Translations under genes and position numbers: made by a program
Shown here: one piece after another, positions 40,641 to 49,450 of the stretch
How the letters are laid out: every line of letters begins with the position of its first letter
Numbering within the stretch: position 1 is the stretch's first letter
The notes under the pieces: model-generated
Databases searched by the model: none
Told to the model about the DNA's origin: nothing
The model's input: only the letters and a program-made list of their open reading frames with translations
From: Paludibacteraceae bacterium
GTDB lineage: Bacteria > Bacteroidota > Bacteroidia > Bacteroidales > Paludibacteraceae
DNA length: 64,000 nucleotides
Assembly: GCA_017547145.1 (NCBI GenBank)
Contig: JAFYQJ010000009.1
Span: 20,920 to 84,919 of the forward strand
Direction: 5' to 3'

Positions 40641-40671
40641 AAAAGGATAGCAACATGCTATCCCTTTTTTT
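40641..40671 (+). terminator. Terminator after sufD, probably bidirectional
   Basis: An 8-bp stem, GGATAGCA (40645-40652) with TGCTATCC (40656-40663), a 3-base loop, A run before and T run after. It lies between the convergent sufD and BspA-like genes and could serve both. Confidence 0.85.
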
Positions 40672-40688
40672 ATTGTTCATTCCCTTTC

Positions 40689-41339
40689 TCAATCCCTCTC
40701 TACTAAAAGATTCTCAAGACCTTCCAATCCTTCCATAGCCAAGAATTTATCCTTTGATCCTTTCGGTATAAGTAGTTCTTTTAGAGAATCACATTCTAAG
40801 AAAGCCGAACTTCCAATCCACGTTACACTTTCAGGAATAACTAGAGAGGTAAGCCCTGAACATCCATAGAAAGCAGAACCTTCTATACTCGTAACACTAT
40901 CAGGGATAACTATTGAAGTAAGACCTGTACAACCTAAGAAAGCATAATCTCCTATACTAGTCACACTATCAGGAATAACTATTGAAGTAAGACCTGTACA
41001 TTCACGGAAGCTAGATTCACCTATACTCGTAACACTATCAGGAATGACTATCGAGGTAAGACCTGTACAACCATAGAAAGCATAATCTCCTATACTAGTC
41101 ACACTATCAGGAATAACGATTGATGTAAGACCTGTACATTCACGGAAGCTAGATTCACCTATACTCGTAACACTATCAGGAATAACTATCGAGGTAAGAC
41201 CTGTACAATCTTCAAAAGCATTATCTTCTATATGCTCCACTCCTTCTAAAATTGTAATTTCAGTTGCTTCTTTAGGACATTTTATTAACGTCTTTTTATC
41301 ATCGGAGTATTTTACTCCATCTGTATGTATGTAGCTCAT
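40689..41339 (-). CDS. BspA-type leucine-rich repeat protein without signal peptide
   Basis: A 216-residue protein built of 23-residue BspA/LRR_5 units with consensus CTGLTSIVIPDSVTSIG, six full copies starting at residues 45, 68, 91, 114, 137 and 160, then a partial one. The N-terminus (MSYIHTDGVKYSDDKKTLIK) has no signal peptide and no sorting tail is visible, so by sequence it would be cytoplasmic, unlike classic surface BspA adhesins. BspA-type repeats bind proteins. The repeats are nearly identical at DNA level, implying recent tandem duplication. Confidence 0.85.
   Translation of the reverse strand: MSYIHTDGVKYSDDKKTLIKCPKEATEITILEGVEHIEDNAFEDCTGLTSIVIPDSVTSIGESSFRECTGLTSIVIPDSVTSIGDYAFYGCTGLTSIVIPDSVTSIGESSFRECTGLTSIVIPDSVTSIGDYAFLGCTGLTSIVIPDSVTSIEGSAFYGCSGLTSLVIPESVTWIGSSAFLECDSLKELLIPKGSKDKFLAMEGLEGLENLLVERD
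40794..41207 (-). repeat. Six 69-bp tandem repeats in the BspA-like gene
   Basis: Each 69-bp unit encodes one 23-residue LRR. A two-unit block of 138 bp is duplicated almost exactly: the same sequence, starting gacctgtacattcacgg, occurs at 40991 and 41129. Unit identities alternate between GESSFRE and GDYAF-type endings. Confidence 0.9.
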
Positions 41340-41495
41340 AGTTTGTAATTTTTCTTTGAGTGTAAAAATAGAAATTTTCTTTTACTAACGGATTAAATGA
41401 AATTGTAAAAATTATTTTCTAGAAAACATTTTAGGAGTGATAAAAATAATGTACCTTTCGAAAGTTTATTTCTCTCTAACCAATAAGAAACATAT

Positions 41496-42101
41496 ATGAA
41501 ACTTACGATTCAGAAATCATCAGTCTTTGTCGCAATAGCGATGACCATCTATACTTTGTTAAGGATAATAGCAAGAACTTCTTTTTTTAGAGATTTAATA
41601 GAATTTAGTTCAAGAGAGGCAATATGGTACTCTTGCGAAGCTTTGTTACTATTTAGTATCATAGTTTTTGGCATATCATTGTTTATTAATCGCAAACAAA
41701 TCCCTCTTTTATCTAAGTCCTTAAAAATTCAAGCTCTTGTTATTGGTTTGTTCTTAACTTTTGAGATAATATATAATTGGGTATCCTCCTTTCTACATTA
41801 TTATTATACAAATACTATTATTATTCTTCTTTTCATTACAATATGGTTCTGGCAGTTTGCATTTATTACTCCCCCAAAACTCTTCCCTTCTAAATACCTT
41901 GGAAAAACAAGTTTAGTAATTTCAATAACTATTGGTATCGTGTTATTATTGATGCTAACATCGTTTATCCATGTTTTATTTACTGGACATGTAATTGGTT
42001 TCGGCTTGACCTATCTTATTAATTGGATAACAGTAATCACTTTTTGTCTTTTCTTTGGAATGTATCTGCTTGATATTTATAAAAATAAACGGAAAGACTA
42101 G
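41496..42101 (+). CDS. Hypothetical membrane protein
   Basis: A 201-residue protein with about five or six membrane segments (for example ALLLFSIIVFGISLFI, LVISITIGIVLLLML and VITFCLFFGMYLLDIY) and a basic C-terminus. I do not recognise a family. It stands alone between the BspA-like gene (divergent) and a terminator hairpin at 42241-42272. A poor -7-like TACCTTTC lies near 41450. Confidence 0.6.
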   Translation: MKLTIQKSSVFVAIAMTIYTLLRIIARTSFFRDLIEFSSREAIWYSCEALLLFSIIVFGISLFINRKQIPLLSKSLKIQALVIGLFLTFEIIYNWVSSFLHYYYTNTIIILLFITIWFWQFAFITPPKLFPSKYLGKTSLVISITIGIVLLLMLTSFIHVLFTGHVIGFGLTYLINWITVITFCLFFGMYLLDIYKNKRKD

Positions 42102-42240
42102 CAAACCAAATAGAACAAACTCACAAATAGAACTCTAACTTAAATTTTTCAAACAACATAGCAATGAATCGCTATGACTAGCAATAACTAGCAATGAGTT
42201 GCAAAGACACTTAACGCAAATTTTCACCATCGTATTTTTG

Positions 42241-42272
42241 TCCGTGTTTCCTAGTGAAGCACGGATTTTTTT
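42241..42272 (+). terminator. Rho-independent terminator
   Basis: A 10-bp stem (TCCGTGTTTC, 42241-42250, with GAAGCACGGA, 42256-42265, one G-T pair) with a 5-base loop and seven Ts. It lies 139 bases after the hypothetical membrane protein gene. The remaining spacer (42102-42240) holds short direct repeats of ctagcaat and nothing else I can name. Confidence 0.75.
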
Positions 42273-42380
42273 GACTAATTATTAACTCAAAATACTATGG
42301 AAAAATTAAAACCGCAGTAATTCTCTGCTAAAGGTTTCTCGCTGAAAATAAGCAATAAATTAGATGCTGATAAGCCTTTT

Positions 42381-42824
42381 TTATTTACATGGTATTTTAT
42401 TGATTCTCCCTTGATGGCGTCCTCCTTCGAAATCGGTTGTTAGAAATGTTTTTACAAGTTCTAATGCCTTTTCTTGAGGTATGAATCGTGCAGGTACAGC
42501 TAAAATGTTTGCGTTGTTGTGCTGTCTGGCAAGAGCGGCAAGTTCTGTTTCCCAACACAATGCCGAACGAATGCCTTGATGCTTATTGACAGTCATATTA
42601 ATACCATTCCCGCTACCACAAATTGCAATTCCAAACACACAAGCACCTGTTTCTACTGCATCTGCTAGAGGGTGTGCGTAGTCGGGATAGTCACAACTTG
42701 CAGTAGAATTTGTACCAAAATCGGTAACTTCAAAATTGTTTTCGTTTAGCCAGTTTATCAAAAATTGTTTCAATTCAAAACCAGCATGATCTGATGCAAT
42801 TCCTATTTTCATAATATTATTCAA
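42381..42824 (-). CDS. rpiB: Ribose 5-phosphate isomerase B
   Basis: A 147-residue RpiB/LacA-family sugar phosphate isomerase interconverting ribose 5-phosphate and ribulose 5-phosphate. Visible: IGIASDHAGFELK, YPDYAHPLA, the catalytic-cysteine loop AICGSGNGINMT and NKHQGIRSALC. The likely start is 42824 or the ATG at 42812 (MKIGIASDHAG); the shorter one avoids overlap with thiL. It follows thiL on the same strand. Confidence 0.94.
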   Translation of the reverse strand: MNNIMKIGIASDHAGFELKQFLINWLNENNFEVTDFGTNSTASCDYPDYAHPLADAVETGACVFGIAICGSGNGINMTVNKHQGIRSALCWETELAALARQHNNANILAVPARFIPQEKALELVKTFLTTDFEGGRHQGRINKIPCK

Positions 42825-43845
42825 AAGAGTTCCAGCCTTGAGCTTTTAATTTAAATTCTTGTCCATCGCGTGTAACCAAATACGCACCTTGGTCTTGCGG
42901 AGTTATATGTCCTATAACTTTTATTTCTTCCAAATCTTTTATTTCATCGTAGCGATCAAGTGGGATAGTAAACAAAAGTTCGTAATCTTCTCCACCATTT
43001 AATGCAGCAGTAGTTAAATTCATATTAAATTCTTCTGCCATTGTTGCGGTTTGATAGTCGATTGGTATTTTTTCTTCGTAAACACGACAACCTTTTTTAC
43101 TTTGTTCGCATAAATGAAGTAATTCGGATGATAACCCATCTGAAACATCAATCATCGATGTAGGTATGATGTTTTTTTCTTCCAATAAGGCAATAATATC
43201 TTTTCGTGCTTCAGGTTTTAATTGACGTTCTAGTATATATTCCTTTGATGCGAAGTCAGGTTGAATGGCGTCTTTCTCGTCAGCATTTAAAAAAACTGCT
43301 TTTTCGCGTTCAAGCAACTGCAATCCCATATAAGCAGCTCCAAGGTCGCCTGAAACGCAAATCAAATCGTTCTCTTTAGCACCATTACGATAAACAACTT
43401 TTTGTTTGTCAACTTCACCAAGGCAAGTAATATTTATAGTTAATCCTGTATAAGAGGCTGAAGTGTCTCCTCCTACTAGGTCAACACCATATTTTTCGCA
43501 AGCTAGTAAGATGCCCGAATACAAATCGTCAACTGATTCAACTGACATTCTTTTGGAGATACCGAGCGTGACGACAATTTGTTTTGGTTGTCCGTTCATG
43601 GCAAAGATGTCCGAAAAATTGATAATAGCGGCTTTGTACCCAAGATGTTTCAATGGTGTATAAACTAGGTCGAAATGAATTCCTTCCAATAAAACATCGG
43701 TGGTAACAAGCACTTGTTTGTCTTTGTAATCAAGAACTGCAGCATCATCGCCAACTCCTTTTATAGAAGAAGTGTTTTTAAGTTTAATGTTGTCCGTGAG
43801 ATGGTGAATAAGACCAAATTCTCCTACTTCTGAAATACCTGTCAT
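42817..43845 (-). CDS. thiL: Thiamine-monophosphate kinase
   Basis: A 342-residue ThiL that phosphorylates thiamine phosphate to the active cofactor thiamine diphosphate. The N-terminal block EFGLIHHLT and the metal/ATP site VGDDAAVLDYKDKQVLVTTD are diagnostic, with LVGGDTSAS and SMIDVSDGLSSELLHLC further on. It is followed by rpiB with a small overlap. I see no TPP riboswitch in the short leader. Confidence 0.95.
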   Translation of the reverse strand: MTGISEVGEFGLIHHLTDNIKLKNTSSIKGVGDDAAVLDYKDKQVLVTTDVLLEGIHFDLVYTPLKHLGYKAAIINFSDIFAMNGQPKQIVVTLGISKRMSVESVDDLYSGILLACEKYGVDLVGGDTSASYTGLTINITCLGEVDKQKVVYRNGAKENDLICVSGDLGAAYMGLQLLEREKAVFLNADEKDAIQPDFASKEYILERQLKPEARKDIIALLEEKNIIPTSMIDVSDGLSSELLHLCEQSKKGCRVYEEKIPIDYQTATMAEEFNMNLTTAALNGGEDYELLFTIPLDRYDEIKDLEEIKVIGHITPQDQGAYLVTRDGQEFKLKAQGWNSFE

Positions 43846-43865
43846 TATTATGTGATTTTATAATG

Positions 43866-43873
43866 CAAAAGTA
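43866..43873 (-). promoter_or_regulatory. Promoter -7 box for thiL-rpiB
   Basis: The minus strand reads TACTTTTG, matching TAnnTTTG, 21 bases before the thiL ATG. The transcript would have a leader of about 14 bases. Confidence 0.5.
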
Positions 43874-43963
43874 CAAAAAAACACTTGAAAATGCTAAATA
43901 GCCGAAATGGGAAAATTCTATATGTTGTTCAATTCTTAAAAGATTAATTTAGTTATATAAGTC

Positions 43964-43994
43964 TTTGTTGTTTTTTTAGCAAAATATATCTTTG
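43964..43994 (+). promoter_or_regulatory. Promoter for the SMR exporter gene
   Basis: TTTG at 43964-43967 and TATCTTTG at 43987-43994 with a 19-base gap: the best full match to the Bacteroidota promoter in the window. The start site would be near 44001. This rules out a start codon at 43992 for the downstream gene. Confidence 0.7.
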
Positions 43995-44057
43995 TATATC
44001 TTTAGAAGGAGACGCCGACATATTGTTGCAGCCCTCAAAAATTTATTCAAAGTTTTT

Positions 44058-44384
44058 ATGAATTGGATTATTTTGATTATTGCTGGTATGTGTGAAGTAG
44101 GGTTTACATATTGTCTTGGAAGGGCAAAATCAGTTACCGGTACGGAATGGTATCTTTGGATTGGAGGGTTTGTTGTTTTTTCTATTGTTAGTATGGTATT
44201 ACTAGCAAAAGCAACACATACAATACCTATGAGTATAGCTTATCCTGTATGGACAGGTATTGGTGTAATAGGTACAGTTATAGTTGGAGTTATATTTTTT
44301 AATGAACTTATAACATTTTGGAAAATTCTCTTTACAATTATGTTGATTGTGTCAATCGTTGGACTTAAATTGTTGTCTGAATAA
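44058..44384 (+). CDS. Small multidrug resistance (SMR) family exporter, Gdx/SugE-like
   Basis: A 108-residue four-helix membrane protein. The essential membrane glutamate is E13 (IIAGMCEVGF), and AYPVWTGIGVIGTVIVG matches the helix-3 signature of Gdx/SugE, which exports guanidinium, more than EmrE. I start at the ATG at 44058 (MNWIILIIAG) because the frame's earlier ATG overlaps the promoter. Substrate is inferred. I do not see a guanidine riboswitch in the leader of about 57 bases. Confidence 0.85.
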   Translation: MNWIILIIAGMCEVGFTYCLGRAKSVTGTEWYLWIGGFVVFSIVSMVLLAKATHTIPMSIAYPVWTGIGVIGTVIVGVIFFNELITFWKILFTIMLIVSIVGLKLLSE

Positions 44385-44423
44385 AAATTAGTTTTTGTGA
44401 TAAAAAAGTAAGATTTAATAAAA

Positions 44424-44657
44424 ATGGGAAAAAAGAATAGTGATGAAAATAAAGTGCAGTATTTGCCAATTTGTATGTGTTTGGGACTTTCTGTAGGTAT
44501 GCTAATTGGTAATGTTGTATTTGATAATATTTCCTTAGGTATGTGTTTTGGAATGGGCATTGGAGTTTTTATCGGAGCAACTCTTGATGCTAAAAATAAA
44601 AACAATAAAAATGATGAGGATGCTCAAAAAGGAGATAAGGGTGAAGAAAATAGTTGA
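44424..44657 (+). CDS. Small glycine-zipper-like membrane protein, hypothetical
   Basis: A 77-residue protein: polar N-terminus, two Gly-rich hydrophobic segments (CMCLGLSVGMLIGNVVF and LGMCFGMGIGVFIGATL), and a highly charged Lys/Asp/Glu tail. It lies 39 bases after the SMR gene, perhaps on the same transcript. Function unknown. Confidence 0.55.
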   Translation: MGKKNSDENKVQYLPICMCLGLSVGMLIGNVVFDNISLGMCFGMGIGVFIGATLDAKNKNNKNDEDAQKGDKGEENS

Positions 44658-44718
44658 GTGAATTTAAAATCTACGGAAAAGAGAATATTTATTGCAAAAA
44701 AATGCTACGATAAATTCG

Positions 44719-44726
44719 TATTTTTG
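44719..44726 (+). promoter_or_regulatory. Promoter -7 box for purT
   Basis: TATTTTTG, 27 bases before the purT ATG, with a TTG at 44692-44694 at a rather long spacing of 24 bases. Confidence 0.45.
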
Positions 44727-44753
44727 TTGTACAAAGATTAATAAAAAAACTAT

Positions 44754-45923
44754 ATGGCTAAAAAGATTTTATTGTTGGGCTCCGGAGAGTTAGGGAAGGA
44801 GTTCGTGATTTCAGCAAAACGTAAAGGACAATATGTAATTGCTTGCGATTCTTACGTAGGTGCTCCTGCTATGCAAGTGGCGGATGAGTTTGAAGTGTTT
44901 AGTATGTTGGATGGAGATGCTCTTGAGGCTGCGGTTGCCAAGCATAAACCAGATATAATTGTTCCAGAAATTGAAGCAATACGTACTGAAAAGTTGTACG
45001 ATTTTGAAACACGAGGCATTCAGGTTGTTCCAAGTGCAAAGGCAGTAAATTTTACTATGAATCGTCAGGCAATTCGTGATCTTGCGGCCAAGGAATTAGG
45101 ACTGAAAACTGCTAAATATTTTTATGCAAAATCTTTGGAGGAACTAAAGGAAGCGGCCGAAAAAGTTGGTTTCCCTTGCGTTGTCAAACCATTGATGAGT
45201 TCTTCTGGTAAAGGACAATCTGTTGTGAAAAGTGCAGATGATTTGGAGCAAGCATGGGTGTATGGTTGCGAAGGTAGTCGTGGCGATATCAAGGAGTTGA
45301 TTATCGAGGAATTTATAAAATTCGATAGTGAAATTACGCTTCTTACCGTAACGCAGAAAAATGGTCCTACGCTGTTTTGTCCTCCCATTGGGCATGTACA
45401 AAAAAGTGGAGACTATAGAGAAAGTTTTCAGCCGGCTTTCGTGAAACCCGAACATTTGCTCGAAGCTCAAAAAATGGCAGCAAAGGTTACTGAAGCTCTG
45501 ACAGGTGCAGGAATTTGGGGCGTGGAGTTTTTCTTGAGTAATGAAAATGGGGTTTATTTTTCAGAACTTTCTCCTCGACCTCATGATACGGGCATGGTAA
45601 CTCTTGCAGGTACTCAAAATTTGAATGAGTTTGAATTGCATTGCCGTGCTGTACTTGGATTGCCAATTCCGGAAATTACTCAAGAGAGAATTGGTGCAAG
45701 TGCAGTGATACTTTCGGAAATTACGAGCAACGAGGCTCCTCGTTACAGTGGCGAAGAGGAAGTATGCCGAGAAACTAATACTTATTTAAGAATTTTTGGT
45801 AAACCAACTACAAGAAAAAATCGCCGTATGGGCGTTGTGGTTTCGTATGCTCCGCTTGGTAGCGACTTGGATGCTTTGCGTGAAAAGTGTAAAGCCGTGG
45901 CTGCAAAGGTTAAAGTCTTCTGA
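44754..45923 (+). CDS. purT: Formate-dependent phosphoribosylglycinamide formyltransferase
   Basis: A 389-residue ATP-grasp enzyme that formylates GAR using formate and ATP, the folate-independent third step of purine synthesis. The N-terminus [19 protein letters not shown], the central [20 protein letters not shown] and [20 protein letters not shown] are typical of PurT. The C-terminal [14 protein letters not shown] fits as well. It is probably a single-gene unit. Confidence 0.95.
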   Translation: MAKKILLLGSGELGKEFVISAKRKGQYVIACDSYVGAPAMQVADEFEVFSMLDGDALEAAVAKHKPDIIVPEIEAIRTEKLYDFETRGIQVVPSAKAVNFTMNRQAIRDLAAKELGLKTAKYFYAKSLEELKEAAEKVGFPCVVKPLMSSSGKGQSVVKSADDLEQAWVYGCEGSRGDIKELIIEEFIKFDSEITLLTVTQKNGPTLFCPPIGHVQKSGDYRESFQPAFVKPEHLLEAQKMAAKVTEALTGAGIWGVEFFLSNENGVYFSELSPRPHDTGMVTLAGTQNLNEFELHCRAVLGLPIPEITQERIGASAVILSEITSNEAPRYSGEEEVCRETNTYLRIFGKPTTRKNRRMGVVVSYAPLGSDLDALREKCKAVAAKVKVF

Positions 45924-45984
45924 TTTCGAGGCAAAGAGGCTTTTATAGAAGTCAATGAATAATTGGGTTAAATAATTTTGGACA

Positions 45985-46656
45985 ATGGATACAAAACTTC
46001 TAATTCAAGCATTATTAAAGTATCTTTTTGGAGTAATCCTTTTAGGAAGTTTAATTTTTCTACCAGCTGGTTCGTTTGAGTTTTGGCAGGGATGGGTGTT
46101 AATGGGAATATTGTTCGTTCCTATGTTTTGCGTAGGGTTGATTATGTTAACAAAGAATCCAGAATTGCTTTGCAAACGCCTCGATGTTAAAGAAACAGAA
46201 AAAGAACAGAAAATGGTAGTCGTATTCAGCGGTATATTTTTCATAGCTATGTTTGTTGTTGCTGGCTTTAATTGGCGTTTTCAGTGGAGTGTATTACCTG
46301 ATTGGGTTGTGTGGATAGCAGTCGCATTATTTTTAATCTGTTATCTGCTTTATGCAGAAGTTTTAAGAGAGAATACATTTCTCTCACGAACCATAGAAGT
46401 GCAGAAAAATCAGAAAGTTGTAGATGGAGGTCTCTATGCTATTGTTCGCCACCCGATGTACACTGCAACAACGCTTATGTTTCTTGCAATGCCTTTGGTG
46501 TTGGCATCTCCTATCTCTTTTGTAATTATGCTACTATATATTCCTCTTATCGTTAAACGGATTAAGAACGAGGAGTCCGTTTTAGAAGAAAAATTGGAAG
46601 GTTACAAGGATTATATGATGCGAGTTAATTTTCGATTATTCCCTTATATTTGGTGA
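45985..46656 (+). CDS. PEMT/ICMT-like membrane methyltransferase
   Basis: A 223-residue membrane protein with about five membrane helices. The C-terminal block GGLYAIVRHPMYTATTLMF, with the RHPxY motif, and the NEESVLEEKLEGYKDYM segment are those of the isoprenylcysteine carboxyl methyltransferase / phospholipid methyltransferase superfamily, which uses AdoMet. The substrate in bacteria is usually unknown. It ends one base before the next gene. Confidence 0.8.
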   Translation: MDTKLLIQALLKYLFGVILLGSLIFLPAGSFEFWQGWVLMGILFVPMFCVGLIMLTKNPELLCKRLDVKETEKEQKMVVVFSGIFFIAMFVVAGFNWRFQWSVLPDWVVWIAVALFLICYLLYAEVLRENTFLSRTIEVQKNQKVVDGGLYAIVRHPMYTATTLMFLAMPLVLASPISFVIMLLYIPLIVKRIKNEESVLEEKLEGYKDYMMRVNFRLFPYIW

Positions 46657-46657
46657 T

Positions 46658-47473
46658 ATGAAAAAGATATTGATTATAAATTTACTGTTTTTAATAGCAT
46701 TTATGCAGCACAATGCGTATGCTCAATATGCACAGAAAGATTTACCAGTCGATTCTATAGAACAAATATATTTTCAAAACAATATATCGTCTTATAGTGG
46801 GCAGGGGCAACATTTAGTAGATGCAGGTAAGGCCTTGATGTTTACGGGTGCATCGTTGGCTTTGACGGGGCTTGCTTGCTATATAGGAGGAGTAGCTACT
46901 TATGAATCAGATATAGATTGTCCGGAGATGCCTGTTTATCCGATGTTTGCTATAGTAGGAGCTGCTGCTGGTGGTGCTATTGCATTAGTAGGACTTCCTT
47001 TTTATATATGTGGTAATAAAAAAATGAAAATTTATAGTGCAAATCATATTGTATTTGGTAATGAGACTCAAAAGGGTGGTACTGGATTTTTTGAAATGGG
47101 ACTTGGAATCCCTAATTTTCTAAGCCTTGATGCACTTGGTGGTTATAATTTTAACAAAAATATTTTTGTAGGTGCAGGATTAGGCTATAAAACCTATTTG
47201 ACAGCGGGGTTGGTACAAGATAGGGTTATGGCTTCTTTCCCAATTTATGTTAATGCAAAGTTTTCTTTTGGGAAAAAACGTATTGTGCCTTATATAGGTG
47301 CAAATGTAGGCTATGACGTGGCAAATAAAGGTCTATATACAGGTGTTGAATTTGGTACTAGGTTGCGTAATGCAGAAGGCAAACGAGGTGCTTCGTGGTG
47401 GTTCGGTGCTAAATCGGAATTTGCATCTTCCGATTATATGTTTTTCTCTCTTAAAGTTGGAAGGTCGTTTTAA
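46658..47473 (+). CDS. Hypothetical exported outer-membrane-like protein
   Basis: A 271-residue protein with a signal peptide (cleavage near AYAQ, residues 20-23), two Gly/Ala-rich hydrophobic stretches (LMFTGASLALTGLACYIGG and FAIVGAAAGGAIALVGLPF), then beta strands with alternating aromatic and glycine residues ending FSLKVGRSF, typical of a small outer-membrane barrel. It is coupled to the methyltransferase gene. I do not recognise a named family. Confidence 0.6.
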   Translation: MKKILIINLLFLIAFMQHNAYAQYAQKDLPVDSIEQIYFQNNISSYSGQGQHLVDAGKALMFTGASLALTGLACYIGGVATYESDIDCPEMPVYPMFAIVGAAAGGAIALVGLPFYICGNKKMKIYSANHIVFGNETQKGGTGFFEMGLGIPNFLSLDALGGYNFNKNIFVGAGLGYKTYLTAGLVQDRVMASFPIYVNAKFSFGKKRIVPYIGANVGYDVANKGLYTGVEFGTRLRNAEGKRGASWWFGAKSEFASSDYMFFSLKVGRSF

Positions 47474-47491
47474 TGTGAATTTTGTTGAGTT

Positions 47492-48403
47492 ATGAAATCA
47501 TACGCCATTTTTCAGCAATATATTTGGTTGGTGAATATTATTCACAAGTTTGGAAAACTTACGCTAGCAGAAATTAATCATCATTGGCTTGATACTGATA
47601 TGAGCGAAGGTTTACCTATTGCTCGTAGTACTTTCAATCGCCATCGTGATGCCATTTTGGATATGTTTGGAGTTGTTATTGAATGCGACAAAAAAGATAG
47701 ATTTCGTTACTACATCTACAATGCTGATGTTTTGGAAGAAGAATCAATCCAAAATTGGATGCTCTCTACTTTGTCAGTGAATAGTATATTGTCGGAGAGC
47801 AAAGGTGTCTATGACCGAATTCTTTTGGAAAAAATCCCGTCTGATGGAGATAATCTTTACAAGTTTATTGAAGCAATGAAATGTAGTGTTTGTGTCAAGG
47901 TCGATTATAAACGATATGGCTCCAATGAGGTGAAAACGACAATGATATTGGAACCTTATTTTGTAAAATTATTCAACAAGCGTTGGTATGCTTTGGTGAA
48001 ATCTTCTAAACCTAATGGCGATTTATTTACACTTGCTTTTGACCGCATTCTTTCTCTTGAAATAACTAACGAAAAATTTTGCTACGATAAAGGTTTTGAT
48101 TCTGCAACGTGGTTTAGAGATTGTTATGGTATAGTGAATGATACCGACGTAAAGATAGAAAAAGTCCTCATTAGAGCTTTCGGCCGTGAGGCAAATTATC
48201 TTCGCGATTTGCCGTTTCATCATAGCCAAAAAGAGATTTTGAAAGAAGAAGATTATTCGGATTTTGAATTAACGTTGCGACCAACGGCAGATTTTTGGAC
48301 ACCATTACTTTCACGTGGAGCAGCAATAAAGGTTCTTCAACCTCAATGGCTTGCCGATGAGATTAAGCGAATTCATCAAGAAGCGGCAAAGCTTTATAAA
48401 TAA
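47492..48403 (+). CDS. WYL-domain transcriptional regulator with intact helix-turn-helix
   Basis: A 303-residue regulator. The N-terminal winged helix-turn-helix is visible (KLTLAEINHHWL, then LPIARSTFNRHRDAIL as recognition helix), followed by the WYL domain (CVKVDYKRYGS, LEPYFVKLFNKRWYALVKS, AFDRILSLEI) and a C-terminal WCX-like extension. WYL proteins sense nucleic acids or other ligands and often control defence or stress genes. It is directly upstream of a palindrome and a HIRAN gene. Confidence 0.85.
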   Translation: MKSYAIFQQYIWLVNIIHKFGKLTLAEINHHWLDTDMSEGLPIARSTFNRHRDAILDMFGVVIECDKKDRFRYYIYNADVLEEESIQNWMLSTLSVNSILSESKGVYDRILLEKIPSDGDNLYKFIEAMKCSVCVKVDYKRYGSNEVKTTMILEPYFVKLFNKRWYALVKSSKPNGDLFTLAFDRILSLEITNEKFCYDKGFDSATWFRDCYGIVNDTDVKIEKVLIRAFGREANYLRDLPFHHSQKEILKEEDYSDFELTLRPTADFWTPLLSRGAAIKVLQPQWLADEIKRIHQEAAKLYK

Positions 48404-48423
48404 ATCTTATTTTTTTATTATTC

Positions 48424-48442
48424 TGTCCCGCAATTTGGGACA
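48424..48442. promoter_or_regulatory. 19-bp palindrome, candidate operator
   Basis: TGTCCC and GGGACA flank a 7-base centre between the WYL regulator and the HIRAN gene. It is too far from a T run to be a good terminator, and lies near where a HIRAN promoter should be (a weak GATCTTTG follows). I infer a regulator site, perhaps for the neighbouring WYL protein. Confidence 0.4.
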
Positions 48443-48491
48443 ACTTTGTTTGATCTTTGTTCTCAGAAATAACAATCAAACATTAACGGTT

Positions 48492-48830
48492 ATGGAAAAG
48501 AGAACAGAACGCAGAAAACATTTCTTGCACACCAACATTGCAGGATTCATGTATTGGGATGGATGCGAGGCATTCAGTAAACTTGAAATCGGCACAAAGC
48601 TGGAACTTGTAAGAGAGGCTGACAACAAGCATGATTGCGATGCTGTAGCCCTTTACTACAAGGATTACAAACTGGGATTTATTCCTGGCTCCGAAAACGA
48701 GATCTTCGCTCAGTTTCTTGATATGGGCCATTCAGATCTCTTTGAAGTCAGAGTATGTCGTCTATGTCCGGATGCACATCCTGAAAGACAAGTTTATATT
48801 AACATTTACATCAAAAGAAACGAGAAATAA
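48492..48830 (+). CDS. HIRAN domain protein
   Basis: A 112-residue single-domain protein. FLHTNIAGFMYWDG, GTKLELVREADNKHDCDAVA and YKLGFIPGSENEIFA are the conserved HIRAN blocks; this domain binds 3' ends of DNA in eukaryotic HLTF and is found in bacterial mobile or repair contexts. I start at the ATG at 48492, since the longer frame runs back into the WYL gene. By eye its codons are richer in G and C than its neighbours', suggesting transfer. Its TAA overlaps the next ATG. Confidence 0.8.
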   Translation: MEKRTERRKHFLHTNIAGFMYWDGCEAFSKLEIGTKLELVREADNKHDCDAVALYYKDYKLGFIPGSENEIFAQFLDMGHSDLFEVRVCRLCPDAHPERQVYINIYIKRNEK

Positions 48831-49352
48831 TGAGACCGATAGTAGAAGTCAAGATCGAGAAAGACAGAAAGCAGAATACTGTCATTCTCATGTGGAATCC
48901 TTCCATTTCATCATACACAATGGATAGATTTGAATCTTTTAGATATGTCTGACGGTTGGACTCCAGATGATTTTAATTGGAGCATCTGGGAGCATGACAA
49001 GGCTAGGAATGGAGATAAGTTCTTCATGGTTAAGGTTGGCCCTGGAACGAATGGAATTGTTATGAGCGGTGAGTTTACATCAGAACCATACCAGGGAGAA
49101 GATTGGTCCTGCAAAGGCAGAGAAGTGTTCTATATGGATATGGAGCTTAAGGAAATGATCCATCCAGATAGATGTCCATTGCTCACATCTGAGGAACTTG
49201 CAAAGGAGATTCCTGAGTTTGTGTGGGATAAGGGACACTCTGGTCAGCTTCTTACTGAGGAGCAGGCTGATAAGTTGCAGGAACTCTGGGATAAGTATCT
49301 CAATGAAAATGCTGTGATATTTGCACCTAGAGCTGCTCGTAACGAAGATTAA
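48830..49352 (+). pseudogene. Frameshifted hypothetical gene downstream of HIRAN gene
   Basis: An ATG overlapping the HIRAN stop opens a frame (MRPIVEVKIEKDRKQ... to SYTMDRFE) that ends at a TGA at 48950-48952. A second frame, open from about 48930 to 49352, continues with LLDMSDGWTPDDFNW and runs 140 residues with the same codon style. Joining them at about 48934-48936 needs one base removed or two added and gives roughly 173 residues. I recognise this as a Bacteroidota protein often beside HIRAN genes, without known function. It is a broken gene or a base-calling error. Confidence 0.6.
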
Positions 49353-49413
49353 GGATTAGATTTCTAAAAGGGAATAATGATAATTTTTACTGCTTTATAA
49401 CAAACGAAAGTAT

Positions 49414-49450
49414 TAATAAAAATAGCTCTTAACAAGAGCTATTTTTATTT
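49414..49450. terminator. Bidirectional terminator hairpin
   Basis: A 13-bp perfect stem AAAAATAGCTCTT (49418-49430) with its complement (49434-49446) and a 3-base loop, flanked by A and T runs. It lies between the convergent HIRAN pair and prxQ. The rest of 49353-49577 shows no feature I can support. Confidence 0.75.

Noticed and set aside
40794..41207. CRISPR array
   Set aside because: The 69-bp repeats are in frame, encode leucine-rich repeats, and have no spacers.
42160..42210. Short direct repeats of ctagcaat
   Set aside because: Too short and few to call an element; probably chance in AT-rich spacer.
43992..44057. Earlier start for the SMR gene giving an arginine-rich N-terminus
   Set aside because: The ATG overlaps the promoter box, and the family's N-terminus matches the ATG at 44058.
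43995..44057. Guanidine riboswitch upstream of the Gdx-like exporter
   Set aside because: The leader is about 57 bases and I could not find the motifs of known guanidine riboswitch classes.
48351..48491. Longer HIRAN protein starting inside the WYL gene
   Set aside because: The extra residues overlap a real gene and the HIRAN domain begins after the ATG at 48492.
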